From positions 124,001 to 188,000 of the forward strand of contig CAVZNF010000005.1 in NCBI GenBank assembly GCA_963776565.1: a stretch of 64,000 bases of DNA. The letters run 5' to 3'. Shown here piece after piece: positions 51,605 through 60,684 of this stretch. Every line of letters begins with the position of its first letter. Positions within the stretch are counted from its first letter, which is position 1. A program made the position numbers and the translations under genes. The stretch is from GMQP-bins7 sp963776565. GTDB lineage: Bacteria; Actinomycetota; Thermoleophilia; Gaiellales; Gaiellaceae. Below the pieces are notes generated by a model. That model worked only from the letters and a program-made list of their open reading frames with translations, was not told the DNA's origin and made no database searches.

Positions 51605-54568
51605 GTGGAGCGCAAGCTGGCAACGGTGCTGTTCGTCGACATCGTCGATTCGACACGGCTGGTCACCGGAGTCGATCCGGAGGTCGTGCGACGCCGCGTG
51701 AACGAGTTCTTCGAGACGGTCTCGGAGTGCGTGACGCAGCACGGCGGTGTCGTCGAGAAGTTCGCGGGCGACGCTGTCATGGCCGCGTTCGGCGTCCCGC
51801 AAGCGCACGAGGACGATGCGCAGCGAGCCGCGCGAGCAGCCCTCGCCATGCGCGAAGCGGTCGACGACCTCGAGCTGCAGGCCCGGATCGGGATCGAAGC
51901 CGGCGAGGTCGTCGTCGACGGCTCCGAGTCGACGTTCGCGACGGGTGAGGCGGTCAACCTGGCATCGCGGCTCCAGAGCGCAGCCCGCCCAGGGGAGATC
52001 CTGGTCGGCCCCACGGCCTATCGGCTCGCGGCAGCAAGCCTCGTCGTCGAGGATGCCGGCCCGCTCGAGCTGAAGGGCATCGACGGGCCGCTTCGGGCCT
52101 GGCGGCTGGTGGACATGCTCGACGGCCCGGTACGTGGGCTCGGCCCGCGCTCGCCACTCGTCGGACGGGAGGCGGAGCTCGAACTCCTCGCGAACACGTT
52201 CAACCGCAGCTTGAGGGACAGCCGCGCGCACCTGTTCACCATCTACGGCGAAGCGGGCGTGGGAAAGAGCCGGCTCGCACGCGAGTTCCTCGACAGCGTC
52301 GAGCGAGCGAGCGTGCTCATGGGGCGTGCGCTGCCGTACGGCGAGGGCGTCACCTACTGGCCCCTCGGCGAAATGGTCAAGGCCGCGGCGGGCATCTCCG
52401 ACGACGATCCGCTCGAGGAAGCGTTCGAGAAGCTCCGCGAATGCTGCGCCGAGGAGGCCGTGGCGGACGTTCTCGGGCTGGCAGCAGGGCTGATGGAGGC
52501 GCTCGAAGGAGAGCGCAGTCCGCAGGAGATCGCGTGGGCTGCACGCGAGGTCATGCAGGGGATCGCCGACGTGCAGCCGCTCATCCTGCTCTTCGAGGAC
52601 ATCCACTGGGCGGAGGCACCACTCCTCGACCTCATCGAGCACGTTGCCGACTCGGTGCGGGCACCTATCTTGATTCTTTGCCTTGCCCGCGCCGAGTTGC
52701 TCGACGCACGACCAGGCTGGGGCGGCGGGCGCGTGCGCTCGACGGCGATCGAGCTCGAGCCGCTCTCAGAGGAGGAGAGCGCCGAGCTCGTCGAGCAACT
52801 GCTCAGTCAGCTCGCGGGTGTCTCCGGAGAGCGACCCGAGTCGCTCCCGCAGGAAGCGCTCGACCGCGCCGAGGGAAACCCGCTGTTCGTCGAGGAGACG
52901 ATCCGCATGCTCATCGAGAGCGGCTCCGGCAACGGCTCGACCCATCGCGTCCCGGACACGCTGCAGGCGCTCATCGCGGCTCGCATCGACCACCTTTCAC
53001 CTGATGCGAAGACGTTGCTCCAGCGAGGATCCGTCGTCGGGCGAGTCTTCTGGAAGGGCGCGCTCGAGCACCTCTCTCCCGACGTCACGGAGCATGAGGC
53101 CTTGCTCGACGACCTCCTGCAGCGCGAGTTCCTGCTCCGCGAGCCGCGCTCGTCCATCTCAGGCGAGACTGCGTACCGCTTCAAGCACGCCCTGATCCGC
53201 GAGGTCGCGTACACGGGCATGGCGAAGCTCTCACGGGCGCAGTACCACGCCCGCTTCGCGGAGTGGCTCGCCGAGCGAACGGGCGAGGAGCTCGTCGAAA
53301 TTCGCGCGTATCACCTCGATCGGGCCGTCGAGTTCCTCACCGAGCTCGAGGGCGCGCCTCCCGAGGATCTCGCGCACGAGACCGCGAGCGCGCTCGTGAA
53401 GGCAGCAAAGAGATCGATCGCCCGAGAGGCATACGCGAATGCGCGAACGCTGGGCGTGCGGGCGTTCGAGCTGCGTCCCACGCTCGCCGCGCGTTATGTC
53501 GCGGCGCGTGCATCGTGGCGCCTCCAGGACTTCGCGACCATCCAGGTCGAGATGCCGAAGGTTCGCGACCAGGCGCGGGAGGTCGGGGATCGCGTCGCAG
53601 AAGCGCTCGCGCTCACGGCGCTCGGGGAAGCGGCGCTCAAGCGAGACGCCGATCCGGCGCAGGCGCAGGAGCTCGTCGACGAGGCGCTCGCGATCCTGGC
53701 GGAGGAGGACGACCCCGTGGCGTGGTTCGACGCCCTCGTTGCACGGGCGAACGTCGGCGCCTACCGCGGTGACATGCAAGAGGTCGTCGCGTATATGGAG
53801 CGCGCGTACGCGCTCGCGATGGACGCGGGCCGCAAGGATCTGCAGACGATCGCCGCGCAGGTGCTCGCGCAGACACACCTCGTGAGCCTCGAGCTCGACG
53901 AGGCCGAGCTTCTGCTGACGCGCGCTCTCGAGCTCGCTGGCGAAAGTGGAAGCGTCCGAGCCCGCTTCGGCGCGACGCTCTCATACGGCTGGTTTCTGAT
54001 GATCAAGGGCGAGCTCGCCGCCGCCGAGACGGTGTTCGAGGAAGTGCGCCAGACGGCTACCGAGCTCGGCGTCGAGCCCGGGATCGCCTCCGCCCTCTCG
54101 CGACTCGGTGAGGTCGCGTGGTATCGGCAGGACTACCGTCGAGCCGAGAAGCTCTACCGCGAGGCGCTGCGCATCACGTCGAGCCGCGGCGATCGTGGTG
54201 TGCTCCCGGACCTGCTGGCCTCCTTGGCCGAAGTGCTGGCGCTCCTCGGGAAGGTCGAGGAAGCAGAGCGGCTCGCGCTCGAGCTGGAGGGAACGTCGCG
54301 ACCCGATGACGTGCATTCGGGCGTCACGCTGGCGATGACGTGGGCGGCGGTCCGGGCTGCTGAGGGCCGCGACGACGAGGCCGAGGGGCTCTATCGCTCG
54401 GCTCTCGACAATGTGACGCGCGGCTACGCGATCCTGGAGCTCGTGATCCTGGAGCGACTCGTCCGGTTCTACCGCGCGCGAGATCGCGAGGAAGACGCGT
54501 CGGCCTGTGAGGTACGCATCGCCGAGCTCGTCCCGGCCACGCCCTCGAGCACCGAGCGGATCGCCTGA
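51605..54568 (+). CDS. Class III adenylate/guanylate cyclase fused to AAA-type ATPase and TPR domains
   Basis: Intact, 987 residues. Cyclase domain about 1-165 with both metal Asp (TVLFVDIVDSTRL and VEKFAGDAVMAAFGVP) and NLASRLQSAARPGEILVG; ATPase about 180-480 with Walker A IYGEAGVGKSRLAREFL and Walker B LILLFEDIHWAEAPLL; TPR helices from about 580 to the end. This layout is common in actinobacteria as a large STAND-like signalling protein. TACACT (51593-51598) precedes the GTG by 6 bases. Its 3' end overlaps the convergent TIM-barrel gene by 100 bases. Confidence 0.9.
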   Translation: MERKLATVLFVDIVDSTRLVTGVDPEVVRRRVNEFFETVSECVTQHGGVVEKFAGDAVMAAFGVPQAHEDDAQRAARAALAMREAVDDLELQARIGIEAGEVVVDGSESTFATGEAVNLASRLQSAARPGEILVGPTAYRLAAASLVVEDAGPLELKGIDGPLRAWRLVDMLDGPVRGLGPRSPLVGREAELELLANTFNRSLRDSRAHLFTIYGEAGVGKSRLAREFLDSVERASVLMGRALPYGEGVTYWPLGEMVKAAAGISDDDPLEEAFEKLRECCAEEAVADVLGLAAGLMEALEGERSPQEIAWAAREVMQGIADVQPLILLFEDIHWAEAPLLDLIEHVADSVRAPILILCLARAELLDARPGWGGGRVRSTAIELEPLSEEESAELVEQLLSQLAGVSGERPESLPQEALDRAEGNPLFVEETIRMLIESGSGNGSTHRVPDTLQALIAARIDHLSPDAKTLLQRGSVVGRVFWKGALEHLSPDVTEHEALLDDLLQREFLLREPRSSISGETAYRFKHALIREVAYTGMAKLSRAQYHARFAEWLAERTGEELVEIRAYHLDRAVEFLTELEGAPPEDLAHETASALVKAAKRSIAREAYANARTLGVRAFELRPTLAARYVAARASWRLQDFATIQVEMPKVRDQAREVGDRVAEALALTALGEAALKRDADPAQAQELVDEALAILAEEDDPVAWFDALVARANVGAYRGDMQEVVAYMERAYALAMDAGRKDLQTIAAQVLAQTHLVSLELDEAELLLTRALELAGESGSVRARFGATLSYGWFLMIKGELAAAETVFEEVRQTATELGVEPGIASALSRLGEVAWYRQDYRRAEKLYREALRITSSRGDRGVLPDLLASLAEVLALLGKVEEAERLALELEGTSRPDDVHSGVTLAMTWAAVRAAEGRDDEAEGLYRSALDNVTRGYAILELVILERLVRFYRARDREEDASACEVRIAELVPATPSSTERIA

Positions 54569-55356
54569 CTCGACTCCTCGTCGGGCGATTCGGAGATGAC
54601 GGTCGCCGGGCGGTCGAAGCCGACGAGCGCGTCGCGGAGCGGCTCAGCTCGTAGCGTCCCATCGCCGTAGGGCAGGTGCTTCGTCTCGTTGCGGTTGGCG
54701 AAGGCGATGTCCGAGAAATGGATGTGGAACGGCGCTTCGGGCTCGAGAACGCCGTCGGCGAGCTCGAGCGCCTCGCGGAACGGCTCTGCTTCGAGATACG
54801 CGCCGTCGCTCGTCGCGTGCATGTGCGCGAAGTCGAGAACGGGTCGCACCCAGTCGAGACGGCGCGAGATCTCGACGACGTCGTTCACCGATCCGAGATC
54901 GCGCACGCGTCCCATCACTTCGATTCCGAACGGCACCGCGCGCCCTTTCGCCTCGAGCCTCTCGCGCAGCGTGCCGAGCTGATCGACGACCGCGTCGATC
55001 GCAGCTTCGCGTTCGCGGCCGAGCAGGAATCCGGGGTGGAAGACGACCAGCTCTGCGCCGCTCGCCGCGACGATGCCTGCGCTACGGTCGAGCGCGCCGA
55101 CGGCCGACGTGAACTTGCGTCCGCTCGCCTCGAGGTGTCCCATGAAGCCGAAGAGCGGTGCGTGCACGGAGAGCGCAATGTCGTTCTCGCGCGCGAGCTC
55201 GCCAAGGCGCTCCGCAAACGGATAGTCCATCCAGAAGCCGCTCTCGAAGTCGATCTCACATGCGTCGTAGCCGCGAGCGAGCAGGATCTCGATTGCCTGC
55301 TCGGGCGTTTCGCGGGACGGCATGCGGGCCGGCCCGACACGAATGCGCGACGCCAC
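54469..55356 (-). CDS. TIM-barrel protein of the AP endonuclease 2/xylose isomerase-like family
   Basis: Intact, 295 residues. RVGPARMPSRETPEQAIEIL, SVHAPLFGFMGHLEASGRKF, LVVFHPGFLLGREREAAI, FGIEVMGRVRDLG, VLDFAHMHATSDGAYL, FHIHFSDIAFANRNETKHLP and a final VISESPDEESS give the ordered metal-binding His, Glu and Asp of endonuclease IV-like barrels. A DNA-repair role (Nfo-like) is reasonable; a sugar isomerase cannot be excluded. The last 30 residues overlap the cyclase gene antisense and look like low-complexity read-on. Confidence 0.8.
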   Translation of the reverse strand: MASRIRVGPARMPSRETPEQAIEILLARGYDACEIDFESGFWMDYPFAERLGELARENDIALSVHAPLFGFMGHLEASGRKFTSAVGALDRSAGIVAASGAELVVFHPGFLLGREREAAIDAVVDQLGTLRERLEAKGRAVPFGIEVMGRVRDLGSVNDVVEISRRLDWVRPVLDFAHMHATSDGAYLEAEPFREALELADGVLEPEAPFHIHFSDIAFANRNETKHLPYGDGTLRAEPLRDALVGFDRPATVISESPDEESSQAIRSVLEGVAGTSSAMRTSQADASSSRSRAR

Positions 55357-55394
55357 GGCTCGATCCTATGTCGTGATGTGATTGCCTACGCGGC

Positions 55395-55820
55395 GTGAAA
55401 GCCACGATGCTGCTCGCCGACTACGCCGTCGTCTCGGACGGCAAGCTCACGATCGTCGGGGGTGGCTGGTCGCAGACCGGGCCTGAGCCCGCGTCGTTCG
55501 GCATTGGCCTCCTGGTCCAGGTGCCCTGGGATCAGGCGAACACGCGACACTCCTTCTCGGTGGAGCTCCTCGACTCGGATGGAGCTCCCATCAGCTTCGA
55601 AGGCGACGAGGACTCTGATCAGGTCGTCGCCTTCGGCGGCGAGTTCGAGGTCGGCCGTCCGCCGGGGCTGAAGCCGGGAACGCCGCTCGACTTTCCCGTC
55701 GCCGTCAACTCGACGCCGCTGCCGCTGGAGCCGGGTCGATACGAGTGGCGGCTCACCATCGACGATGCGACCCGTGAGGACTGGACGATGCCGTTCACCG
55801 TCCGATCCGAGGAGGCGTAA
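55395..55820 (+). CDS. DUF6941-like beta-sandwich protein (141 aa)
   Basis: Intact. KATMLLADYAVVSDGKLTIV then GGGWSQTGPEPASFGIGLLV; later SFSVELLDSDGAPISFEGDE and PLPLEPGRYEWRLTIDDATR. The opening is characteristic of a family of small beta-sandwich proteins of unknown role common in actinobacteria; I know it as DUF6941. GTG start. Cytoplasmic, no signal. Confidence 0.72.
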   Translation: MKATMLLADYAVVSDGKLTIVGGGWSQTGPEPASFGIGLLVQVPWDQANTRHSFSVELLDSDGAPISFEGDEDSDQVVAFGGEFEVGRPPGLKPGTPLDFPVAVNSTPLPLEPGRYEWRLTIDDATREDWTMPFTVRSEEA

Positions 55821-55861
55821 GGGATCGCGACTCCGTCCGACGGGACCCGTACGCTCGAAAC

Positions 55862-56131
55862 GTGGCTACCGACCCGTCCAGGATCGATCTGCTCGAGCTC
55901 GATATCGACCTTCGGCTCGCCGACCTCTGGCGTGAAGCCATCGATGTCTCCGACTGGAACCTGGAGATCGTCGCGGCCTTCATCCGCGCTGCGTACGGCA
56001 AGGGTTACTGCGATGCGCTCACCGAGGAGGCCCCGGGCTCGCTGTGCATCGATCACGGCTACCGCATTCCCGGCAGGCGGATGCCCGATCACCGAGTTCC
56101 CGAGTGGGACTCCGCCGAGAGAGCTGCGTAA
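55862..56131 (+). CDS. Hypothetical protein (89 aa)
   Basis: Helical N-terminal half (RIDLLELDIDLRLADLWREA, NLEIVAAFIRAAYGKGYCDA), then LCIDHGYRIPGRRMPDHRVP. TACGCT at 55850-55855 is 6 bases before the GTG, the leaderless pattern seen elsewhere, which supports a real gene. No family recognised. Confidence 0.6.
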   Translation: MATDPSRIDLLELDIDLRLADLWREAIDVSDWNLEIVAAFIRAAYGKGYCDALTEEAPGSLCIDHGYRIPGRRMPDHRVPEWDSAERAA

Positions 56132-56178
56132 GCGCCTGTTCAGAGGCTTTCCGGCTCGGCCCCGGCTAGACTCTCCCG

Positions 56179-56589
56179 GTGGCTCGGAACGCCAGTCCGG
56201 CGCGGCTCGTCATCGCGCTGTCGGTGGCGGCGGTGCTCGCCGTGTTCCTGCTGTACACATCGATTGCGGGTGGCGGGAATCCCTCGCTCGCTCCCAGCGA
56301 GCTGGCCGGCAGAACGGGTGAGGTTCAGCTCGCCGGTGTCGTGGTCGGGCCTGTGCGCGGCGACGCGCACGCCGGGGGCCTTCGCTTCGGGCTGAAGGAC
56401 ATCGGCAAGGGGGCGACGACGATCGTCGCCGTCCGGTATTCGGGCTCCGTGCCCGATCTCTTCAAGGTCGGCCGGCACATCGTGGTCGACGGTCGGCTTC
56501 ACAAGGGCGCGTTCGTCGCCGAGCCGGGCTCGATGATCACGAAGTGCCCGTCGAAGTACGCGCCGAAGCGCACCGGCGACTCGGCCTGA
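56179..56589 (+). CDS. ccmE: Cytochrome c maturation heme chaperone CcmE, Cys-type
   Basis: Intact, 136 residues. Membrane anchor (LVIALSVAAVLAVFLLYTSI) and an OB-fold outside domain (VQLAGVVVGPVRGDAHAGGL, RYSGSVPDLFKVGRHIVVDG). The heme-binding site reads SMITKCPSKYAPK, that is CxxxY in place of the classical HxxxY. Cys-type CcmE is known from archaea, some deltaproteobacteria and Gram-positives. TAGACT (56167-56172) precedes the GTG by 6 bases. First gene of a ccm operon. Confidence 0.92.
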   Translation: MARNASPARLVIALSVAAVLAVFLLYTSIAGGGNPSLAPSELAGRTGEVQLAGVVVGPVRGDAHAGGLRFGLKDIGKGATTIVAVRYSGSVPDLFKVGRHIVVDGRLHKGAFVAEPGSMITKCPSKYAPKRTGDSA

Positions 56590-56598
56590 CGCTCGCGC

Positions 56599-58593
56599 AT
56601 GCCTGAGCTGGGTCGAGCCGCGCTCCTCGTCACTCTCGGCCTGACGCTGTACGCGCTCATCGCAGGCGCGTATGCCGCTCACCTCGGGAGACGCCGCCTG
56701 GCGCGCTCCGCGCAGAACGCCCTCGTGGCGTCGTTCGTGACGACGGCCGTGGCCGCCGGCGTTCTCCTCTCGGCTCTCCTGCGGAACGACTTCTCGTTCG
56801 AGTACGTCGCGCGCACGACGAGCAAGGCGCTGCCGACGGCGTACACGATCTCGGCGTTCTGGGGAGGGCAGGAGGGGTCGCTGCTTCTCTGGCTGCTGAT
56901 CCTCACGGGGTTCGGCGCGGCAGCGGTGAGCCTGAATCGCGCGTGGGCGCGCGACCTCATCGTGTGGGTCGTGCCCGTGTTCGCGGTCGTCGCGACGTTC
57001 TTCGCGTTCCTTGTCGTGTTCGTCGCGAGCCCGTTTGCGACGCAGCCGGCGCTGCTCGACGGCGCCGGAATGACGCCGAGCCTGCAGAACCCGTACATGC
57101 TCGCCCATCCGCCGCTCCTCTACCTCGGGTACGTCGGGCTCACGGTGCCGTTCGCATTCGCGATGGGCGCGCTGCTCTCGGGCAGGCTCGACGAGCGCTG
57201 GCTCATCGCCACCCGCCGCTGGACGTTGTTCGCGTGGGCCGCGCTCGGCGTCGGCCAGCTGCTCGGGAGTCACTGGGCGTACGTCGAGGTCGGCTGGGGC
57301 GGGTACTACGCGTGGGATCCGGTCGAGAACGCCGCGCTCATGCCGTGGCTCGCGGCGACCGCGTTTCTGCACTCGGTGATGATCCAGGAGAAGCGCGGGA
57401 TGCTGAAGGTCTGGAACGTCCTCCTCGTCATCCTCGCCTTCTCGCTCTCGCTCTTCGGGACGTTCCTCACGCGCTCGGGCGTCGTCAACTCCATCCACTC
57501 GTTCACGAAGAGCTCCATCGGGCCGTGGTTCCTCGCGTTCATCGTGCTGACTGTCGCGGTTTCCGTCGGGATCGTGCTCTGGCGCCTGCCGCAGCTTCGG
57601 TCACCGACGAGGCTCGAGTCCCCGATCTCGCGCGAGGCTGCGTTCCTCTACAACAACCTGCTGCTGCTCGCGCTCTGCCTCGCGATCCTGTGGGGCGTCG
57701 TCTATCCGGTGCTCTCGGAGGCAGTGCGTGGCGAGGCGGTCGTTCTCGGCCGCTCGTACTACGACTTCTTCCTGCGCGCGTTCGGCTTGCCGCTCTTGCT
57801 GCTGATGGGCATCGGGCCGCTCATCGCCTGGAGGCGTGCCTCGCTGAAGAGCCTCGCGACGACCTTCCGCTGGCCGACACTCGTCGCGCTCGCGGCTGGC
57901 GTCGTGTTGTTGCTCCTCGGTGCGGGCAGCTCGACGCCGGGTCTCATCGCGTACACGTTCTCGGCGTTCGTGCTCGCGACCATCGTGATGGAGTTCGCGC
58001 GCGGGACGCGCGCGCGAAAGGCGCTCGGAGCGGGCTCGTGGCCGAGCGCCTTCTCGAGCCTCATCACGCGGAACCGCCGCCGCTACGGGGGTTACGTCGT
58101 CCATGCGGCGATCGTCCTCTTTGCGATCGGCGTGGCGGGGTCCAGCGCGTTCGACTCGGTCGCGGAGGCAAAGCTGGCGAAGGGCGACTCGATGCGGATC
58201 GGCGACTACACGCTCGTCTATCGCTCGCTCCAGGAGCGTGCCGCCCCGAACGCCACGGAGATCCGCGCGACGCTCGGCGTCCAGCGTGGCGACCGTGATC
58301 TGGGAACGCTCCAGGCCGGCAAGAACGCCTACACGATCGAGCAGCAGGTTTCGAACGAGGTCGGGATTCGGAGCGATCGGCTGACGGGAGAGGATCTCTT
58401 CGTCATCGCCGAGCAGATCGATCCGGACGGGAGCATCTACTTCCGCGTGTTCGTGAAGCCGCTCGTAAACCTCATCTGGCTCGCCGGCCTCGTCTTCCTG
58501 ATCGGCTCGCTGATCACGCTGTGGCCCGACCGTCGCGAGCAGCGAAGGCTCGTCGCGCGCACGTCCGCGGTCGGACTGCCCGCAACACGTTGA
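56599..58593 (+). CDS. ccmF: Cytochrome c heme lyase subunit CcmF
   Basis: Intact, 664 residues, about 14-15 helices. The tryptophan-rich WWD domain is plain (WGGYYAWDPVENAALMPWLA), preceded by SAFWGGQEGSLLLWLLILTG and HPPLLYLGYVGLTVPFAFAM. It transfers heme from CcmE to apocytochrome c on the outer face of the membrane. Ten bases after ccmE. The TTG of the next gene overlaps its stop. Confidence 0.95.
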   Translation: MPELGRAALLVTLGLTLYALIAGAYAAHLGRRRLARSAQNALVASFVTTAVAAGVLLSALLRNDFSFEYVARTTSKALPTAYTISAFWGGQEGSLLLWLLILTGFGAAAVSLNRAWARDLIVWVVPVFAVVATFFAFLVVFVASPFATQPALLDGAGMTPSLQNPYMLAHPPLLYLGYVGLTVPFAFAMGALLSGRLDERWLIATRRWTLFAWAALGVGQLLGSHWAYVEVGWGGYYAWDPVENAALMPWLAATAFLHSVMIQEKRGMLKVWNVLLVILAFSLSLFGTFLTRSGVVNSIHSFTKSSIGPWFLAFIVLTVAVSVGIVLWRLPQLRSPTRLESPISREAAFLYNNLLLLALCLAILWGVVYPVLSEAVRGEAVVLGRSYYDFFLRAFGLPLLLLMGIGPLIAWRRASLKSLATTFRWPTLVALAAGVVLLLLGAGSSTPGLIAYTFSAFVLATIVMEFARGTRARKALGAGSWPSAFSSLITRNRRRYGGYVVHAAIVLFAIGVAGSSAFDSVAEAKLAKGDSMRIGDYTLVYRSLQERAAPNATEIRATLGVQRGDRDLGTLQAGKNAYTIEQQVSNEVGIRSDRLTGEDLFVIAEQIDPDGSIYFRVFVKPLVNLIWLAGLVFLIGSLITLWPDRREQRRLVARTSAVGLPATR

Positions 58594-58913
58594 CCCTGGC
58601 ATTGGTGCTCGCCGCGGCGCTCGCCGTCGCGTGTGTCGTCGCGGTCGCGATGCCGTTCCTCCGCGAGCCGGAGCCCGAGTCGGACGCGCTCGACGAGCTC
58701 GACGACGAGGAGCGACGGCGGCTCGAGCTCCTCGAAGTACGCGACCGTGCGTTGTCGGCGCTCAAGGAGCTCGAGTTCGACCATCGCACCGGGACGGTCT
58801 CGGACGAGGACTACCGAGCTCAGGTCGGCCCGTTGCGCCGCGAGGTAGCGTCGGCGCTCCAGGCGCTCGACCCAGATTCGGGGGAGGGTCGACCAGCCGG
58901 CAAGCGAAACTAG
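58590..58913 (+). CDS. CcmI-like cytochrome c biogenesis protein (short)
   Basis: 107 residues from a TTG overlapping the ccmF stop. One membrane helix (TLALVLAAALAVACVVAVAM), then an acidic helix and a coiled-coil-like segment LEVRDRALSALKELEFDHRT followed by GTVSDEDYRAQVGPLRREVA. The ELEFDHRTGTVSDEDY element is typical of CcmI N-terminal parts. It lacks the TPR half that holds apocytochrome in proteobacterial CcmI. Confidence 0.75.
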   Translation: MTLALVLAAALAVACVVAVAMPFLREPEPESDALDELDDEERRRLELLEVRDRALSALKELEFDHRTGTVSDEDYRAQVGPLRREVASALQALDPDSGEGRPAGKRN

Positions 58914-58917
58914 AGGA

Positions 58918-60105
58918 ATGGGACGGCGATCCCTCGCGCTCGCCGGGCTGGCCCTCGCACTCATCACCGCCGGCCCCGCCGCTGCCGGCGACCCTGCCGA
59001 GGAGAAGGCGGCCGTCGACGCGCGCATCGCCGCGCTGCAGGCCGAGATCGCGGAGTCCAAGGCACAGGACGGCGTGTTGACGACGCAGCTCTCGGCCGTG
59101 GTTGCGGAGCTCGAAGATGCCCAGGCTGCAGTCGACGACGCCCAGGCAGGCGTCTCGTCGCTCGAGGCGGAGTTGTCATCGGCCCGCGGACGGCTCGATG
59201 AGCTCACGGCTCTGCTCGCCGTCCAGACGCATCGGCTCGACCGGCTCCAAGCAGAGTACGAGAAGGCGGTCGCGATTCTCGAGGCGCGCGTGCGGAGCGC
59301 GTACATCGACGAGCCGCCGGACATGCTGGCGTTCCTCGTCTCCGCGTCGAGCTTCGACGACGTCATCGACAATTTCGATTTCCTCACGCGTTTGGGCCGT
59401 CAGGATCGACGCGTTGCAGGCCAGGTGGAGCGGGCGCGCTCGAGGACGGCCGCGGAGCGACGGGCGACGATCTCGACCAGGCAGCAGCAGGCGGCGACGG
59501 TGTCGGTGATCTCGGCACGAACGGACGAGGCGCGGGCCGCACGCGATCGACTGGCCGCCGACCGTGATCGCCTGGCAACGGTCGAGTCACTCAAGCAGAG
59601 CGCGCTCGCGAGTAACGGTGAGACGCGAGCGGACTACCTCCACGAGGTCGACGCGCTCGCGGCGCAGAGCGCCGCATTGGGCGAGCAGATCCGGGGAGCG
59701 CAGCAGGGCGCCGGCACGACCGGCAGCGGTGCCCCGTCGTCCGCAGGCTTCATCTGGCCGTGCGACGGCGTCGTCGTGAGCGGGTTCGGAATGCGCTGGG
59801 GTCGCATGCACGAGGGCATCGACATCGGGTGTGCGTATGGAACGCCGAATCGTGCCGCGGCTGCCGGAACCGTGATCTACGCAGGCTGGCTGGGCGGCTA
59901 CGGCAATCTCGTCGTCATCGACCATGGGAATGGTCTCTCGACTGCGTACGCGCACGCGTCGTCGATCCTCGTCGGTGTCGGGCAGACGGTCGCTCAGGGC
60001 CAGACAGTTTCGCTCGTCGGCTCGACCGGACACGCCACCGGGCCGCATCTGCACTTCGAGGTCAGGGTCAACGGCGTGGCGGTCGATCCGCTGCCATACC
60101 TCTAG
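58918..60105 (+). CDS. Secreted coiled-coil M23 (LytM) endopeptidase-like protein
   Basis: Intact, 395 residues. Signal peptide (RRSLALAGLALALITAGPAA), two coiled-coil stretches (about 25-125 and 150-240) as in EnvC and CwlO-type proteins, then the M23 domain with zinc ligands in GRMHEGIDIGCAYG and TGPHLHFEVRVNG and the intervening AYAHASSILV. All ligands are present, so peptidoglycan cleavage is possible. Four bases after the CcmI-like gene, though the function is unrelated. Confidence 0.9.
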   Translation: MGRRSLALAGLALALITAGPAAAGDPAEEKAAVDARIAALQAEIAESKAQDGVLTTQLSAVVAELEDAQAAVDDAQAGVSSLEAELSSARGRLDELTALLAVQTHRLDRLQAEYEKAVAILEARVRSAYIDEPPDMLAFLVSASSFDDVIDNFDFLTRLGRQDRRVAGQVERARSRTAAERRATISTRQQQAATVSVISARTDEARAARDRLAADRDRLATVESLKQSALASNGETRADYLHEVDALAAQSAALGEQIRGAQQGAGTTGSGAPSSAGFIWPCDGVVVSGFGMRWGRMHEGIDIGCAYGTPNRAAAAGTVIYAGWLGGYGNLVVIDHGNGLSTAYAHASSILVGVGQTVAQGQTVSLVGSTGHATGPHLHFEVRVNGVAVDPLPYL

Positions 60106-60108
60106 CGC

Positions 60109-60684
60109 TCAGGCGGCTTCGGTTGCCGCGCTGGGAAGCGCGATCGAGCTGACGACATGCAGGTCGGGGAGCGCGCGCCACCGCTCTTCGAGCCCGAGGC
60201 CGTATCCCGCGAAGAGCTCGTCGGGCACGGTGAAGCCGATGAACCGCAGCGGGAGCTCGTCCACGAGGCGCCGGTAGGGGCGGTCGAGGAGCGTCACCGC
60301 AGCGAGGCTCGCGGGATTCCGCAAGCCGAGTGTTCGGCAGAGGAAGTGCAGCGTGAGCCCGGTGTCGACGACGTCCTCGACGAGGAGAACATGCCGGCCT
60401 TCGAGCGCCGAGTCGGCGTCCTTGAGGAGGCGCACGCCGCCGTCCTGGCCGTCGGTGTACGGCGCGAGCTCGATGACGTCGAGCGTGTGGGGGATCGAGA
60501 GCGCTCGCGTGAGGTCGGCGAGGAAGACGACGCTCGACTTGAGCGGCGCGATGAGAATCGGGTCGAGATCCGCATACGCCCCTCCGATCTCCGCGCCGAG
60601 CTCGGTCACCCGCGCGGCGATCTCCGCGCGCGACAGGTAGACGGCGCCCACCTCGCCGTTGTCGGATCGGTGCGATTGCGCCAC
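60109..60684 (-). CDS. hpt: Hypoxanthine phosphoribosyltransferase
   Basis: Intact, 191 residues. PRPP loop VLLVEDVVDTGLTLHFL, early LIAPLKSSVVFLADLTRAL, and FTVPDELFAGYGLGLEERW near the end, typical of HPRT. Purine salvage. GTG start overlaps the last base of the upstream PD-(D/E)XK-like gene, so both are one transcript. Convergent with the M23 gene, only 3 bases apart. Confidence 0.93.
   Translation of the reverse strand: MAQSHRSDNGEVGAVYLSRAEIAARVTELGAEIGGAYADLDPILIAPLKSSVVFLADLTRALSIPHTLDVIELAPYTDGQDGGVRLLKDADSALEGRHVLLVEDVVDTGLTLHFLCRTLGLRNPASLAAVTLLDRPYRRLVDELPLRFIGFTVPDELFAGYGLGLEERWRALPDLHVVSSIALPSAATEAA

Noticed and set aside
56140..57498. 452-residue minus ORF opposite ccmE/ccmF
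   Set aside because: Antisense to two strongly recognised genes; composition is an artefact of GC-rich codons.
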